Source of the DNA: Teratosphaeria epicoccoides
Lineage: Eukaryota > Ascomycota > Dothideomycetes > Mycosphaerellales > Teratosphaeriaceae
Direction of reading: 5' to 3'
Assembly: GCA_021401465.1 (NCBI GenBank)
Contig: JADDMT010000056.1
Coordinates: forward strand, 7,374-71,373
DNA length: 64,000 nucleotides
Shown: in pieces, positions 31,708 through 43,379 of the stretch
How the letters are laid out: each line of letters starts with the position of its first letter
Numbering within the stretch: the first letter of the stretch is position 1
The notes under the pieces: generated by a model
Database searches by the model: none
Told to the model about the DNA's origin: nothing
What the model saw: the letters and a program-made list of their open reading frames with translations, nothing else
Program-made: the position numbers and the translations under genes

Positions 31708-31854
31708 CTTGAATATCGTAGTGGTGGTATGTGAGGGAAAATACAGGTCGCCAGTCAATGGCGACGAGATGGAGCTCTATCAAGTCTTGGCTTTCCCGAA
31801 GACTCCGCAGAACATACCCGCAGCATCACCACCACTTAGACTATACCGACACAT
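31708..31854. promoter_or_regulatory. Short shared promoter of two mitochondrial-protein genes
   Basis: Only 147 bp separate the start codons of the unknown mitochondrial protein (minus strand) and bL19m (plus strand). Both leaders and promoters must overlap here. I see no TATA box. Confidence 0.5.
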
Positions 31855-32660
31855 ATGCCAGTCATGTCGCTCTCGACGCCTTCACTACGGCTTCTCACAG
31901 GTCTCAAACAAGCACTACGCCAATGCCGGGCCGAGCGCCAACGAGACTCGCGACGCTGGGCCTCCACCGATACCATCCAGTACCCTTCTCTCCAACCCCG
32001 ATACCCCCCTCCCACGCCGGGCTTCCGGACGAGTCAAACGACCAACCAGAACCGTAGATTTATTCCCCCCCATACCGCCCCTCAATCCCCGCTAACACTT
32101 TCTCAGGCTCCGAACAAAACCTCAAACGCATCCCCGTCGTCCCCCCTCCCCGCTCCACCCTCAAAACCTGCCCGGACCCCATCGCCACGCTCACAAGCAC
32201 CCAACTCCGCACCCTCGACCCCAACGGCGCGCGCACCCGGCTCTTCTCCCCCGCCAATCCGGAGCGCGTCCAGCCCGGCGACATCCTGCTCGTCCGCCAC
32301 AAGTCCGGCGACCCCTGGTCTGGCGTCGTGCTCAACATCCGTCGGCGCCACTCGGTCATCGACACCGCTGTGCTGCTGCGCGGGCAGCTGACGCGCGTGG
32401 GCGTGGAGATGTGGGTGAAGGTCTACAGCCCGAATGTGGAGGGCATCGAAGTGGTGCAGCGGAAGATGGGGAGGCGCGCGAGGCGGGCCAAGTTGTATTA
32501 TCTGAGGCAGCCCAGGCACGACGTCGGCAGCGTGGAGAATCTGGTCAAGGCGTACGTGAGGCAGAAGGCGGGCGGGCCGGTGGCTGGGAGTCGCGTCAAG
32601 GGGAGGGATGCGGGGAGTCATAAGAAGAAGAAGAAGGCGTATCAGAAGGGGCGGAATTGA
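31855..32660 (+). CDS. Mitochondrial ribosomal protein bL19m
   Basis: Exons 31855-32053 and 32107-32660 are joined over a 53-nt intron (GTAGAT...TCAG), giving 250 residues. The N-terminus MPVMSLSTPSLRLLTGLKQA is a presequence with a typical RRWAST region after it. The L19 domain is visible as VQPGDILLVRHKSGDPWSGV, VLNIRRRHSVIDTAVLLRG and VGVEMWVKVYSPNVEGIEV. The tail is rich in Lys and Arg. It is a protein of the large mitoribosomal subunit. A second ATG at 31864 is an equally good start. Confidence 0.88.
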
Positions 32661-33370
32661 GGTGATCGGATTGGTCGGGCGCGATGGAATGGATGCGTAG
32701 CGATGGCGTTCCAACACAAGATGCAAGAGACATTGATACCACCGTCCAGACGTGCTGATCTCCAAGCTCCGAGGAACCACTCCCATCATGATCCTCGCTG
32801 CATCTCGGACTCCCGAAATCATCATCGGATCCCACCACTATCTCCCGATCCTCCATCTCCCCAACAAAACCCCACCACACCACGCTCAATCCAGCGCCCC
32901 CCACCGCACCTCATTCCAATCCCGCTCGAATGCCTCAAGGCGATCGATGACCATGCATGTTGCTGCACTGTCTAGTGACCCGCGTTCAGAGCCTTCTGGT
33001 CATGAAGCGCTAGGATCGATTGCGTTGGGAGGGGTGGAGCGATCAGAATTGCTGCTGCTGGTAGTGGTGGGTCATGCTTGATATCAATGACGTGGCGAGC
33101 AGGATGGATGGGTCATGAGAGGAAGAAGAGGGGGGGAAAGGAGAGATGGGATGAGACACGATGTATGTTCCGGAGGTTTGAAACCCGTGACAAACAGGAC
33201 GCGGATTGTTGTCGTCGGGTCATTGGGAGTAGGGACTATATTCGTCGCAGTGGCAGCATATACGGGAGACCAAAAAACCCCCGATCCGTCGTTCGTGGTC
33301 TCACAGCCCTTTTTCCCAGAAAAAGACACCGACCCCAAACTCCCTCATCAAGGATTCGATACAGTAGTCA
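32661..33370. other. Intergenic, no gene recognised
   Basis: This stretch lies between the convergent 3' ends of bL19m and the condensin subunit. Short frames have no domain. Confidence 0.5.
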
Positions 33371-36300
33371 TCAACCCTCCGCGTCCTCATCACTGTCCAA
33401 CAACTCCGAGTCATCTCCCAGACCGACACGCGTGCCCTCACCATCAGGTGCTCCGATCGTCGTTGCTCCAATCGTCTTCGTGGCATCGATCGCAGTCTCC
33501 TCCCCCTCCACCTCCTCCTCCTTTTCTACAACCGACTCATTCACCAACTCATTCGTGCTAAGCCTCACCGGCACCTCCATCGCATCCATAATCGTCGTCT
33601 CCTCTCCACCCCCACCCCTCTCCGCCGTAGCCACATCATGCATCAGCTTTAACAACTGATTCTTGAGCTTCGTCAGAGTATTCCTGCCCGTCGCATCCGA
33701 CGCGACCCCCGTATCAATAGCCTCGGTACTCAACTCCAGCAGCGTCGCCAATGTCTCCCCATCACAACCGTTCGCCGGAAGATGCACTTTCCCCAGCATC
33801 TGAAAGAGAACCTTCTTCTCATCCCTCCCCACCTGACTGGTCACCAGCCGCTCGAGGACATGCTCGCACAGCAAGAAGTGTACCTCTTCCGCCGTTCCCG
33901 CCTCAGACTTCGTGGTCCCCACCACCTCCGCGAATCCCACAATCTTCCTCGGATCCGTCCAGTCCAACAGCATCTGCCCGACCACAGACAATTTGACCAT
34001 GCCCCCGCCTTCCTCGACCTCAGAATCGACTTCTGCTTCTTCGGCATATGCGTTGCGGAGAGTCGAAAGCTTCGCCAGGATCGAGCACGCGACGGAACCC
34101 ATGTGGGCCGCGTTCTCGGCGCGCGAGTGGCAGTACACGGGGATGAAGTAGGAGAGGGATTGACGGAGCTGGGCGTTGGACGCCGTGTCCGGGTCGAAGT
34201 ACGCGACGACGAGTTGTTTGAGGAGATCCGTGTCGGTGATGAGGCGGGAAAGCATGGCTTTGGACATGGAGGTGGCGCTTGTGGCTTGCACGGCTGGGTC
34301 CTCGGATTTGAGGGATTTGCTGAAGGCTTTGAGGACTTGTTTTCGGAGGGGGTTTTCGGAGGGGGTTCCGGTGACGGCGGTCGCGTCGACGTTTGTGGTG
34401 TCGGGTACAGGGGTGGCGAGGAGAGAGGGGTGGGTGATGAGGATGTCGGTGATGGTCTGGAGGCAGATGGCTTGGAGGAGGGGGTGGCCTTTGGCGAAGC
34501 AGTGGAGGAAGAGGGTGAGGTTTTCTTCCGCGAGGTTCTTGCCCAGGAGGCAGCAGAGGCCCAGGCAGACGAGGCCACGCTCGCGGATGGGCGCTTCTTG
34601 GCTGCGGACCGCGGGGACGACGAGGGTGTTGAGCATGGTGACCAGATGGACATTCTCCTCTGCTGGAAGTCAGCCCGCTATGGGGTCATGTGCGGACGTT
34701 GGGGTGATTTGACTTACCGAGGTCACATTGCACATTCTGCAACATGCATTGAGCAATGTGCAAACACTTCAGGTTGACCATCAACTCCTGCACTGCCTTC
34801 ATCTGCTCCCTCTCCGCCTGCTCCGCTGTTTGCCGGGCCGGCTTTTGCTTGTTCGTGACTTTGGCATGATTCCGCTCATCATCGATGAGCTCCTCGGTGG
34901 CCGAGTGGAAGGAGTCTTCCGCATTGCTCGTGTTGTCCGTCTCGGTGGCATCCTCCATGATCGCGTCGTGCACCTCAGCGACCGCCTCCAACACGATCCC
35001 GCAGAACTCGCGCTCGCCCTTGACGTCCTCGCCACAGACCAGCCGCAGCACTTCGACCACCAACTTGGTCGCTTCTTCAGGCAGCGATGGATTTGCAAGC
35101 GCCATTCGCATGAGGTTGAACATCTTCCGTCTGCCAAAATCATCCGAATAGTCGAATGTGAGGGCCATGTGCAGCATTTGCTCCACCACAAACTCGCGTT
35201 GCACGCTGTCTTCGGCAGCGTCCTCGTCTTCTTCGTCTGCCGCTAGCTGCACCATCTCGACCAGCTTTTGCAGCTCGCGCTCCAGCAGAAAGGCGAATTT
35301 GGTGACTTCGGGCAGCTTATCCTCCAGCACCCCATCGAGCATTCTCGGACCGTCGTAGCCGTCTTCTGTGCCGGAGGTCCGACAATAGTCGTTGAATGTC
35401 CGTGCCACGAACGCCAGCTCGGGTGACAGGTCGGTCCAGAACTCATCCGGGAACGACACGTACTCGACGTAATCCGGCCGGCCTTCCCAGAACTCTCTCA
35501 TCGCGATCAGTGCGATGCCATCTTCGATACCCGAGTTGATGACGTCGATGCGTTCGAGCAACTCGAGCAACGCATCCAGTGATGGTGCTGCGGCTTGGTT
35601 GGCCGGCTTGACCTCCCCGCCCTCCGCCTGCTCTGCCGCTTGGTCGGCCGGGAGAGCCGCGCAATCCTCGATCCAGCGCTCGCGGAACAGGCGCGATGTC
35701 GCTTTGCGGACGGTCTCGTCACGATCGCGCATGCCCCAGCGCAGCAGCTTCTCTCGATGCGTCAAGCTCAAATGTCTGAAGTCACCCAGGGCGGGCAGCA
35801 GGCGCGCATACAACGCGCGTCTCGTGGATCCGTCTGCATCTCGTGCTCGTTCCAGCAGATAGGGGAGGACATCTTTCGTCAAGGGCAGATTGAGAAGCAG
35901 GTTCCGCCGGACCTCTGCCGCGGGATCATTCTGCAGGACGTCCAGCAGCTTGCCCAACACCCCCGCTGCGACCTCGTCGTCGGAATCCGAGTCGTCTCTG
36001 TGCTCATTGTCGTCCACCTCGGCCGCCAGTCGGCCCAGGCCATACACCGCCTGAAGCCTGACCGGGGCTTCCTTGTCGTGGATCCGCTTCAGCAAGGCGA
36101 TTCGGAGCTGATGGAACAGCTGGTCATCCAGAGTATCCAGGCTGTGCACCAGATGACTCGTGATTTGTGTTGCGCGGAAGCGGATCGCCTTGTCCTTGCA
36201 GCCGAGCAGGGGGAGTAATGTGCTCAGCACGCTTGTGGTCAGTCTGCTGGTCGGCGTCTCCGGCAGAGTCGTCGCGTCGGGATCTGCCTGGGTCGCGATG

Positions 36301-36719
36301 TCGTTGTCCTTCTGGCTCGCCACGCTCAAGAACGTGCCGACGAAGCGCACGATCCGGTCTCCCACGGGCTCCGCCTTCCTCACCGGCAGCACACGCAACA
36401 CGCATCGCACAAACTCGCGGTTGAAGTCGTCCTCTTCAAACTCCTCCTCCGCTCCGCCTTTCCTCTGCTGGATGGGCTCATAGCAGCACGCCTCTTGCAC
36501 CTTCCGCAGACCGATTACCGCCTTCCTGTGACCGGCTGTCGACTTTTGCGCATCCCCAAAGACGATGCACACCGCGCGTCGCAGAGTCGTGTCGGCGCCT
36601 TGGACGGGGACTTCTCCGATGGCGGGGGAGCGGTGGCGCCGCGATTGGAGGTTCTGCGTGCTCGACCGCCTGGATGCGGCAGATGACCGCGCACTGCCTC
36701 GTGCGACGCGTCCAGGCAT
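33371..36719 (-). CDS. cnd3: Condensin subunit Cnd3 / Ycg1 (CAP-G)
   Basis: Exon 1 (36719-34718) and exon 2 (from 34662, or 34659 with the alternative acceptor, to 33371) are joined over an intron of about 55 nt, for about 1,097 residues. The protein is a HEAT-repeat subunit of condensin that binds kleisin and DNA during mitotic chromosome compaction. Landmarks are FNREFVRCVLRVLPVRKAEP, KDKAIRFRATQITSHLVHSL and KRIHDKEAPVRLQAVYGLGR in exon 1, and SQEAPIRERGLVCLGLCCLL in exon 2. An acidic insert (DDSDSDDE) interrupts the HEAT array, and the C-terminus ends in an acidic tail (DDSELLDSDEDAEG). It is divergent from the cysteine synthase-like gene, 256 bp apart. Confidence 0.9.
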
Positions 36720-36975
36720 TACGATGATCTCGTCGTGTCGTGGGTCGTTTGTCCGGTCATGTCATCCTGTCTCTGCTGGCTCGTTGCTCCTCCCCACACA
36801 CCTGACAGCCTCCCGTCGAGTAAACAAACACTCGCGGCTCGTCCCGCGCGGACTCCCGCGTGCCTCGGCACTGTCGTCATCCCACCCGCCACCTCCGAAC
36901 GTTGAAGATGGCGCTCAGCGGAGCACAATCAATAATGACCGCAGCAGCGCTGTTGCAAGCTCTCTTCGTCTCGCA

Positions 36976-38258
36976 ATGTTCGCGCGCACAGCAGGCCGAG
37001 TCGTCGGGCGGCCCGTAGCAGTTCAAGCATCAAACCTCGGCCGGCAATTCTGCTCCGCAACCGCCGCAACCTCCGATCCAGCCAGCTTCTCCGCCCCAGC
37101 TAGCTTCTCCGCCCCAGCTGTCGAGGTGGTCAACGCACATGGACTGGACATCTCCAAGGCCCAGCGCATTGCTCAGCATGGGTTGGTCGACGGTATGCCA
37201 TCCGCACGAGTGACTTTCACGCTGCTGGGCCGAGGCATTGACTGATACATAGTCTCCTAGCGATTGGCAATACGCCATTAATCAAATTGAACAAGCTTTC
37301 CGAAGAGACGCGCTGCCAAATCCTGGGCAAAGCGGAATTTCAGAATCCAGGTGGCAGCGTCAAAGACCGCGCAGCCAAATTCCTGATCCGAGATGCCGAG
37401 GAGCAGGGTCAACTACGTCCGGGCGGGACAGTCGTCGAGGGCACCGCGGGCAATACCGGCATTGGTCTTGCTCATGTCTGCCGGAGTTTAGGTTACAAGC
37501 TGGTCATCTACATGCCCAACACACAATCTCAAGGCAAAATTGATCTGCTCCGATTGCTGGGCGCGGAAGTCTATCCTGTCCCAGCCGTGGCCTTCGAACA
37601 CCCCGAGAACTACAACCACCAAGCCAAGCGCCACGCCGAGAGACTAGACAATGCAGTCTGGACGAATCAATTCGACAACACGGCAAACAGACAAGCGCAC
37701 ATCGAAACGACAGGTCCCGAGATCTGGGCCCAGACGCAAGGCAACATCGATGCCTTCACCTGCGCCTCCGGCACCGCAGGCACCATTGCGGGATGCACGC
37801 GCTACCTCAAGACCGTTTCCGACGGGAGAGTGCAATGCCACGTGGCGGACCCGCCCGGCTCCGTCATCTACACCTACGTGTCCACCGGGGGTCAAATGAC
37901 CGAACGGAAGGGCTCCTCCATCACCGAAGGCATCGGCCAGGGTCGAGTCACTGACAACCTGAAACCTGACATCGATCTGCTGGACGGCGCGCTGCATATT
38001 CCTGACGAGCAGAGCATCGAGATGGTGTACCGGTGTCTGGATGAAGAGGGCTTGTATTTGGGCGCGTCGTCGTGCTTGAACGTCGCCGCGGCGAGGAATT
38101 TGGCGCAGAAGCTGGGGCCGGGCAAGACGGTGGTCACGATTCTGTGCGACGGGGCGTATCGGTATGCAGACCGGCTGTTCAGTAAGAAGTGGTTGCAGAG
38201 TAAGGGGTTGCTGGAGGCGGTGCCGCACCATTTGCACAAATATATTGTGCTGGAGTAA
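36976..38258 (+). CDS. Mitochondrial cysteine synthase-like PLP enzyme
   Basis: Exons 36976-37192 and 37261-38258 (68-nt intron) give 404 residues. The first 45 residues (MFARTAGRVVGRPVAVQASN) are an Arg-rich presequence containing a duplicated ASFSAP. The fold-type II PLP core follows: IGNTPLIKLN, then NPGGSVKDRAAKF with the PLP-binding Lys, then EGTAGNTGIGLAHVCR for the substrate and phosphate side. The family makes cysteine from O-acetylserine and sulfide. The EGTAGNTG form matches the fungal cysteine synthase 2 / Mcy1-like branch, whose true activity is less certain than that of cytosolic CysK-type enzymes. Confidence 0.87.
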
Positions 38259-39022
38259 GTTGACTGGAAGAAATGTCCATGTGGAGTGGCAAAGCAGTCC
38301 AGGAAAGGCTCAGTGAGGATAGCAAAGATGGTATGACAGGTGTGTGAGACGACGTTGGAGGCAAGAGCGATGCATTGTGCGCGGAGACCACGTGCCGCTC
38401 GGAAGACTTGAACGGGCGCATCCACGCCATGGAGCCTGCAGTCGTGGCACAAACTCGCTTCACTACCTCCTCCAGACTAGTCGAGCCAATTCAGAAGGGC
38501 AGAGAATGGCATGTGAGGCATGCACCGATAGACAAGCAATCTTAGTCGCAGCGACTTTCAATCACCTTCAGCAGCATTCTCCCTCCTCCACCCCCCAACC
38601 CTCTCCCCGCGCAGACGCCCTCGAGTTCCGCTCCCGTGACCAAGCGAACCGCCTCCTCGACTTCCAGAATTTCAGCCATACCAAGCCTCCGGACGCCGTC
38701 CCAGCCAGTCATCGAGCTTCGTTGCCGCGGGAGACGCGAAAACGCAGACTCCAACTATTCTTAGGTCGGCGACCGAGATCAGAATCGACGGCCACACAGA
38801 CTCCTGGCTCCTCTCGTCCCCAGACTTTGCGGGCGCCCCGCGTCCGGATCTGAGCTCACGTCTCGGCGTGAGCCCTGGGCTCATAAGCCAAACGTCAGCC
38901 CGGGGCGAATCTCTGAGAAGCCACTGCCCGCACTGCATCTCCTCCATACCATCCTGCCTGTTTTTCCACCGCTCACATCAAACACATCAAACACAAAAGC
39001 GCTGGGATCCACAGCTATCGAA
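38259..39022. other. Intergenic, no gene recognised
   Basis: One plus-strand open frame (38344-38853) is Ser/Arg/Pro-rich without a domain, and I do not consider it supported. Confidence 0.45.
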
Positions 39023-39313
39023 ATGCGATCGACGCTCCTCCTTGCGATCTGGCCGCATGTTGCTTTAGGATGGTACTGCCTCAAGAAAAATGGCAGTGAT
39101 GAATGGTGTCTCCCAGACTCGCAGCAGATCGCCTTAGGGATGACCACCCCTTCGCTGTGGTAGGTAAAATGGATGGATCGACTCTTCCAGCGCGTTTGAC
39201 TGACTTCGTTTTCTGCTTGTAGCTATAATGAATGCAGAGTCGATTACATGCCGTGTGATTACCGCTGGGGGTACCATCACGACCGCAAGGTATGGTTGGC
39301 GGACTGTGATTGA
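39023..39313 (+). CDS. Small secreted protein with six Cys
   Basis: Exon 1 (39023-39159) and exon 2 (39223-39313) are joined over a 63-nt intron (GTAGGT...TTGTAG), giving 75 residues. Splicing removes an in-frame stop that lies just inside the intron. MRSTLLLAIWPHVALG is a likely signal peptide. The mature part has six Cys (WYC, EWC, SLC, NEC, MPC, ADC) and is rich in Trp and Tyr. It could be an effector or an antimicrobial-type peptide; no family is recognised. The exon structure rests on splice signals only. Confidence 0.45.
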
Positions 39314-40389
39314 GAATGGTCTCGGAACGAGCAGCGGTCGTACAAGCCTCGTCGTTGGTCTGGTGTGCAGGGCCCGGCACGGCGACCCGTGGCGCCGCTG
39401 CGGGAACCGCGGGTTTCGAGGGTGTGGAGGGAGGATCTTGGCCATTCCTGTTTGAGTGGGCGGGCTAGGAGGCAGGCTGGGATCTTTACGTTGATGTCCA
39501 GCGTGTGACAATATCAAGACGGTCGAGGAGGAGCGTGCGCGTATTGCAATCATGACACGGTTGACCTTCTGTGGCAAGTCTCTGCTGAGGAGGTGATGCG
39601 TATCAGTAGCACTGCCGTCATTGCAGGCGGTGTTGAGCGTGTGACACTTGCTGCAACCAGCCAGTATGGTAGAAAATTGCGTTCTGTTGTGGAAATCCCG
39701 TTCGTTGTGCATGAGCGGCTTTGCCGGTGTGGACGTCTTTGAGGTGGTGACTGTGGATCGCTGACAGTATTGGCCCCTGGTGTGCGCCTCAGAATCATGA
39801 TTGGAGACGGTGACGCAACAAAAGGCGATACTGGTAAGATAGATCCATCAAGACTGAGGTGAGAAGTATATTCACGCTGGCAGTGAGCTTGCTCTGCTCC
39901 GCTTGGCGAGTCCTGACGCCTCGACTCTGGCTGTTGTGCAGCATTGGGGACAAAGTGGTAGAAGACCATCTTCACTATCGCGAATTTGGCTGATATGTGA
40001 AGAGGGAGGTGCGAGGGGAGCCCGCCATGCAGCCGCTGAAGCAGATCAGTGTTGTACCACGGGTTGTGTGTGGCAACTGAGTCGATTCATGTGCTAGTAT
40101 CAACAATTTCTTACGACACAGTTGATGCTGGCAGCGTGTCTCACTGATGGTGTATTGAACGCATGACTATCTACAGTGATGACCGTTCATCTGATATTTG
40201 ATGTGTGCCTTGGCGCTCCATGTCACGTGACAAGGCGGATCTACAACAACCAGAACAGCGGGACATCCTGTATCTGTGCATGACTTCATCCTGATGCGTA
40301 CAACACCATCTCCGCGAAACACAATAGAGGGCAAGTAACTCATGATCAGTTCCATCTCCTTCAACACACCTCCTCCCAGACCAAATAGA
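39314..40389. other. Intergenic, no gene recognised
   Basis: This stretch holds short frames on both strands without a domain. The upstream region of the NADH dehydrogenase gene contains a TCACGTGA palindrome near 40223, a possible bHLH binding site. Confidence 0.4.
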
Positions 40390-41655
40390 ATGCCCAAGCA
40401 AACCATCGCCATCGTTGGCTCAGGATGGGCAGCATTTCCTCTGACCCAATCCCTCAATCTCTCGCGCTATAATGTCAAAGTCATCTCACCCACGAGAACG
40501 CTCCAGTACACGCCTCTGCTCGCCAGCGCGGCATGCGGCCTGTTCGACTCACGCCTGGCCGAAGAGCCCATTCGCAGACAGCATCGGACTGCGCTGCAGT
40601 ATTACAAGGCCACCGCAGAAAGTGTAAATTTCCAGAAGCGTGCCGTGACCTGCATGCCGTCTGTGGACGACCTCTCGAGGGCTCCGGAGCCATTCCAGGT
40701 AGGCTACGACAAGATCGTCTTGGCACCCGGCTGTGAGATCCAGACTTTCAACACCCCGGGGGCGAAGGAGCACGCGCTGTTCCTGCGAACGACGAATGAT
40801 GCGAGGATTCTGCAGCAACGAGTACTGCAGATGCTGGATGCTGCGTCCTTGCCGGGCTTGACGGAGGACCAGCAGCGAGAAATCCTGCACATCCGTATCG
40901 TAGGCGGCGGAGCCATTGGCATCGAAGCCACCGCCGAGCTTTTTGATCTCTGGCATGAATCAATGCGCCGTCTTTATCCCCACCTCCATGGGAAAGTACA
41001 GATTACCATTCATGATGTAGCGCCACAGCTCTTGACTACCTTTGACAAAAGCCTGAGCCGATACGCCATGCAAAGATTGAGAGAACGCAAAGTCGAAATG
41101 AAGACGTCCAGTCACATCCAGAGAGTGGAAGTCGACGCGATCTACACGAAAGAAGACGGCCGACTACCCTTCGGCCTGCTCCTCTGGGCCACCGGCAACA
41201 GAGCCAGTCCCTTGCTCGAGAATCTCGACGTGAAGAAACCCGAACACGGTCTCCCCCGAATCCTGACAGACAACTACCTCCGCATCCTCCTGCCAGACGG
41301 AATTCCAATCGACTCCGCCTTCGCCCTCGGCGACGCAGCAGACGTGGACGGCCAGTCACTGCCCACGCTGGCCTCTGTAGCATTGCAGAAAGGCGAATAC
41401 CTCACCAGCGAGCTCAACAAGCCTGAAGCCGAGCAGCTGAAGCAGCCGTACGACTACAAGTCAGTGCCGACGTTGGCGTACATTGGAGCGCACGACGGTG
41501 TCATTGGCGGCTCTCCTGAAGGCAGAGGCGAGAAGGCGTGGCTGGCGTGGAGGTCGGGCAGTCTGGCGTGGACGCGGAGCTGGAGAAGGAAATTGATGAT
41601 TATGATAAGTTGGTCCTTTGTGTGGTTGGACGGGAGAGACATCGCGAGGCGGTAA
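40390..41655 (+). CDS. Type II (rotenone-insensitive) NADH:ubiquinone oxidoreductase
   Basis: A 421-residue single-exon frame from ATG 40390. These single-subunit flavoproteins oxidise NADH at the inner mitochondrial membrane without pumping protons. The N-terminal FAD site is IAIVGSGWAAFPLTQSL and the NADH site is IRIVGGGAIGIEATAEL. RTTNDARILQQRVLQMLDAA and a late FALGDAAD box are typical of the family. The C-terminus SWRRKLMIMISWSFVWLDGR matches the amphipathic membrane anchor of NDE/NDI proteins. No strong presequence follows from this ATG. An upstream ATG at 40342 adds a short Pro/Arg segment that could help import. Internal versus external orientation cannot be decided. Confidence 0.85.
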   Translation: MPKQTIAIVGSGWAAFPLTQSLNLSRYNVKVISPTRTLQYTPLLASAACGLFDSRLAEEPIRRQHRTALQYYKATAESVNFQKRAVTCMPSVDDLSRAPEPFQVGYDKIVLAPGCEIQTFNTPGAKEHALFLRTTNDARILQQRVLQMLDAASLPGLTEDQQREILHIRIVGGGAIGIEATAELFDLWHESMRRLYPHLHGKVQITIHDVAPQLLTTFDKSLSRYAMQRLRERKVEMKTSSHIQRVEVDAIYTKEDGRLPFGLLLWATGNRASPLLENLDVKKPEHGLPRILTDNYLRILLPDGIPIDSAFALGDAADVDGQSLPTLASVALQKGEYLTSELNKPEAEQLKQPYDYKSVPTLAYIGAHDGVIGGSPEGRGEKAWLAWRSGSLAWTRSWRRKLMIMISWSFVWLDGRDIARR

Positions 41656-42794
41656 GGAGGGCGCGATCGTGAGGCTCTCGTGCTGTCAGGGAGCACTATC
41701 CGCACCGCGCCATTACAAGTCTTCTGATCCGCATTGCGTTGGTCGCCGAGAGGAGTCTTTGGATCGCCGCGAGACGAGCGTGTCTCAATGTCAAGCGGCA
41801 CTTTGTCGTTCTCGATCCGTGTGATGCCGGCTGAGAACCTTGACCCCTCCCTCTCTTTGCAAGCACGGCCCGTTGGTCCGAGCAGCTGTCCAGCCCCATG
41901 GCGTTGTGCTGTACGCCGCAGTGTGCGTCGAGGGTCGTCGGCTCACTTACCGTGCAAAATGCCAGAAGCAAATCGCGAATCTCCCGACTGCCGTGCACGC
42001 TGACCTGCTGCGGCAGCGCGTAGCCATCTCGAACCTGTCCTGCTCGATCCAATTGACGCACGAGCTGAGCGTCGACTGGACCTGCCACCAATCATGGTCA
42101 TTCAGTACTTGTTTGATGCCTTCTAGTCAAGACGTGTGATCTTTGCGGGACAGAAGTAGTCTCCGGTTCGGGTCAAGGTCGCACAAGCATCGTGTAACAC
42201 TGCAGTGGTCCCACAGCGCTGGGAAATTGCCGCCGGGCGCACTAAGCCTTTGCAAGGCTGCAAGGTTGTGCTCAATTTCAACGTCGGTTGTGCAGTCGAG
42301 GTTACCACTGATACCGCCTGCTCGTGCTGCAGGACCGTGCGGTGGCGGTGGGTCGGTATGGTCAAAGAGGGGGCTGGCGAGCGGGAAAGCAGCGTAACAC
42401 TGCTTCATGGGAGACGAGACAGGACTGAGGACGCTTGGTGGGTGGTAAGAATCGAAAGTTGCAGAGTCAAAATGCGGCCCCTTTCAGAAGTATGTCGACA
42501 GGCGGTAGCCTTATTTACAGGAATGAATTAGCATTGTACAATGCTCGCCTTGTGATGCCCTGCGACCATGCACATCATTAATATATCCGTCCAACCAAAA
42601 AAACTGTTCGTGACCCGCCCGTGATCGCTGTCCGATACGCCCTGCCACGCCCACTGCTGGTATCATGCGCGCTCGTGTGATACAGATAAGGTACAAACAA
42701 GAAATAGTGTCCGACTTGTCCGCGTCACGGGTTGCCACAATGCATCGAGCGTTGCTTGCGGCGAGGCGGTGAGTCGTTCTGTGCCGGAAGAATT
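41656..42794. other. Intergenic, no gene recognised
   Basis: Open frames on both strands are short, Cys/Arg-rich and mutually overlapping. No domain or splice pattern was found. Confidence 0.45.
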
Positions 42795-43379
42795 CTACAT
42801 GATCGCCGGCACGCTGCGCTTGACCTTCTTGGAGGCCGCGTCGCCGTCCGCGGTGCAGTTGGGCTTGAACACGCCGAGGTCGACCAGCCATGCGCCGCTG
42901 TTGAACTCGGAGTAGACGGTCTTGATCAGCCAGGGCTCCGTGCCGTTGCCGCGCTCGGTCTCCATGACGATGTTGCCGGTCACAAACTCGGGAGTGAGAG
43001 CGGTCCTCCATCGTATGACGACGGGACCGGTGCATGCGTACCACATGTTCAAGAGCTCGAATGGGATGTTGGGCTGGCTGCCCTGGCCACTCTCGAATGC
43101 GGCGCGGGAGTCGAACGTGACAGAGCCGAGCGCCTGAGGCCCCTGGCAGCCGGAGTCGATGAGGGTGGTGACGGAGTCGGAGTAGTCGTTGAAGTCCTCC
43201 GTCAGGTACTCGTTGGCGTAGTCGTTGGAGTAGTTGGAGATGAGAGTCTTGAAGTTGTTGGCGACCCGGGTTGCCTGGTCGTAGGTCATGCAGGTGTCGT
43301 TGCAGTCTCTCTTCGCTAGCTGAGGAACGGCAAGGGCCCCGAGGGCGAAGGCCGCCGTGGCAATGATGACGCTGCGCAT
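42795..43379 (-). CDS. Secreted NTF2-like domain protein
   Basis: The 194-residue frame starts with a clear signal peptide (MRSVIIATAAFALGALA, cut before VPQ). The mature part reads as a single NTF2-like alpha+beta barrel: an N-terminal helix region (YDQATRVANNFKTLISNY), YLTEDFNDYSDSV, and a C-terminal sheet (GNIVMETERGNGTEPWLIK, GAWLVDLGVFKPNC). It has Cys pairs and N-glycosylation sites (for example NGT, NCT). Many ascomycetes secrete proteins of this fold with unknown ligand. The C-terminus is basic (SKKVKR). Confidence 0.75.
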   Translation of the reverse strand: MRSVIIATAAFALGALAVPQLAKRDCNDTCMTYDQATRVANNFKTLISNYSNDYANEYLTEDFNDYSDSVTTLIDSGCQGPQALGSVTFDSRAAFESGQGSQPNIPFELLNMWYACTGPVVIRWRTALTPEFVTGNIVMETERGNGTEPWLIKTVYSEFNSGAWLVDLGVFKPNCTADGDAASKKVKRSVPAIM

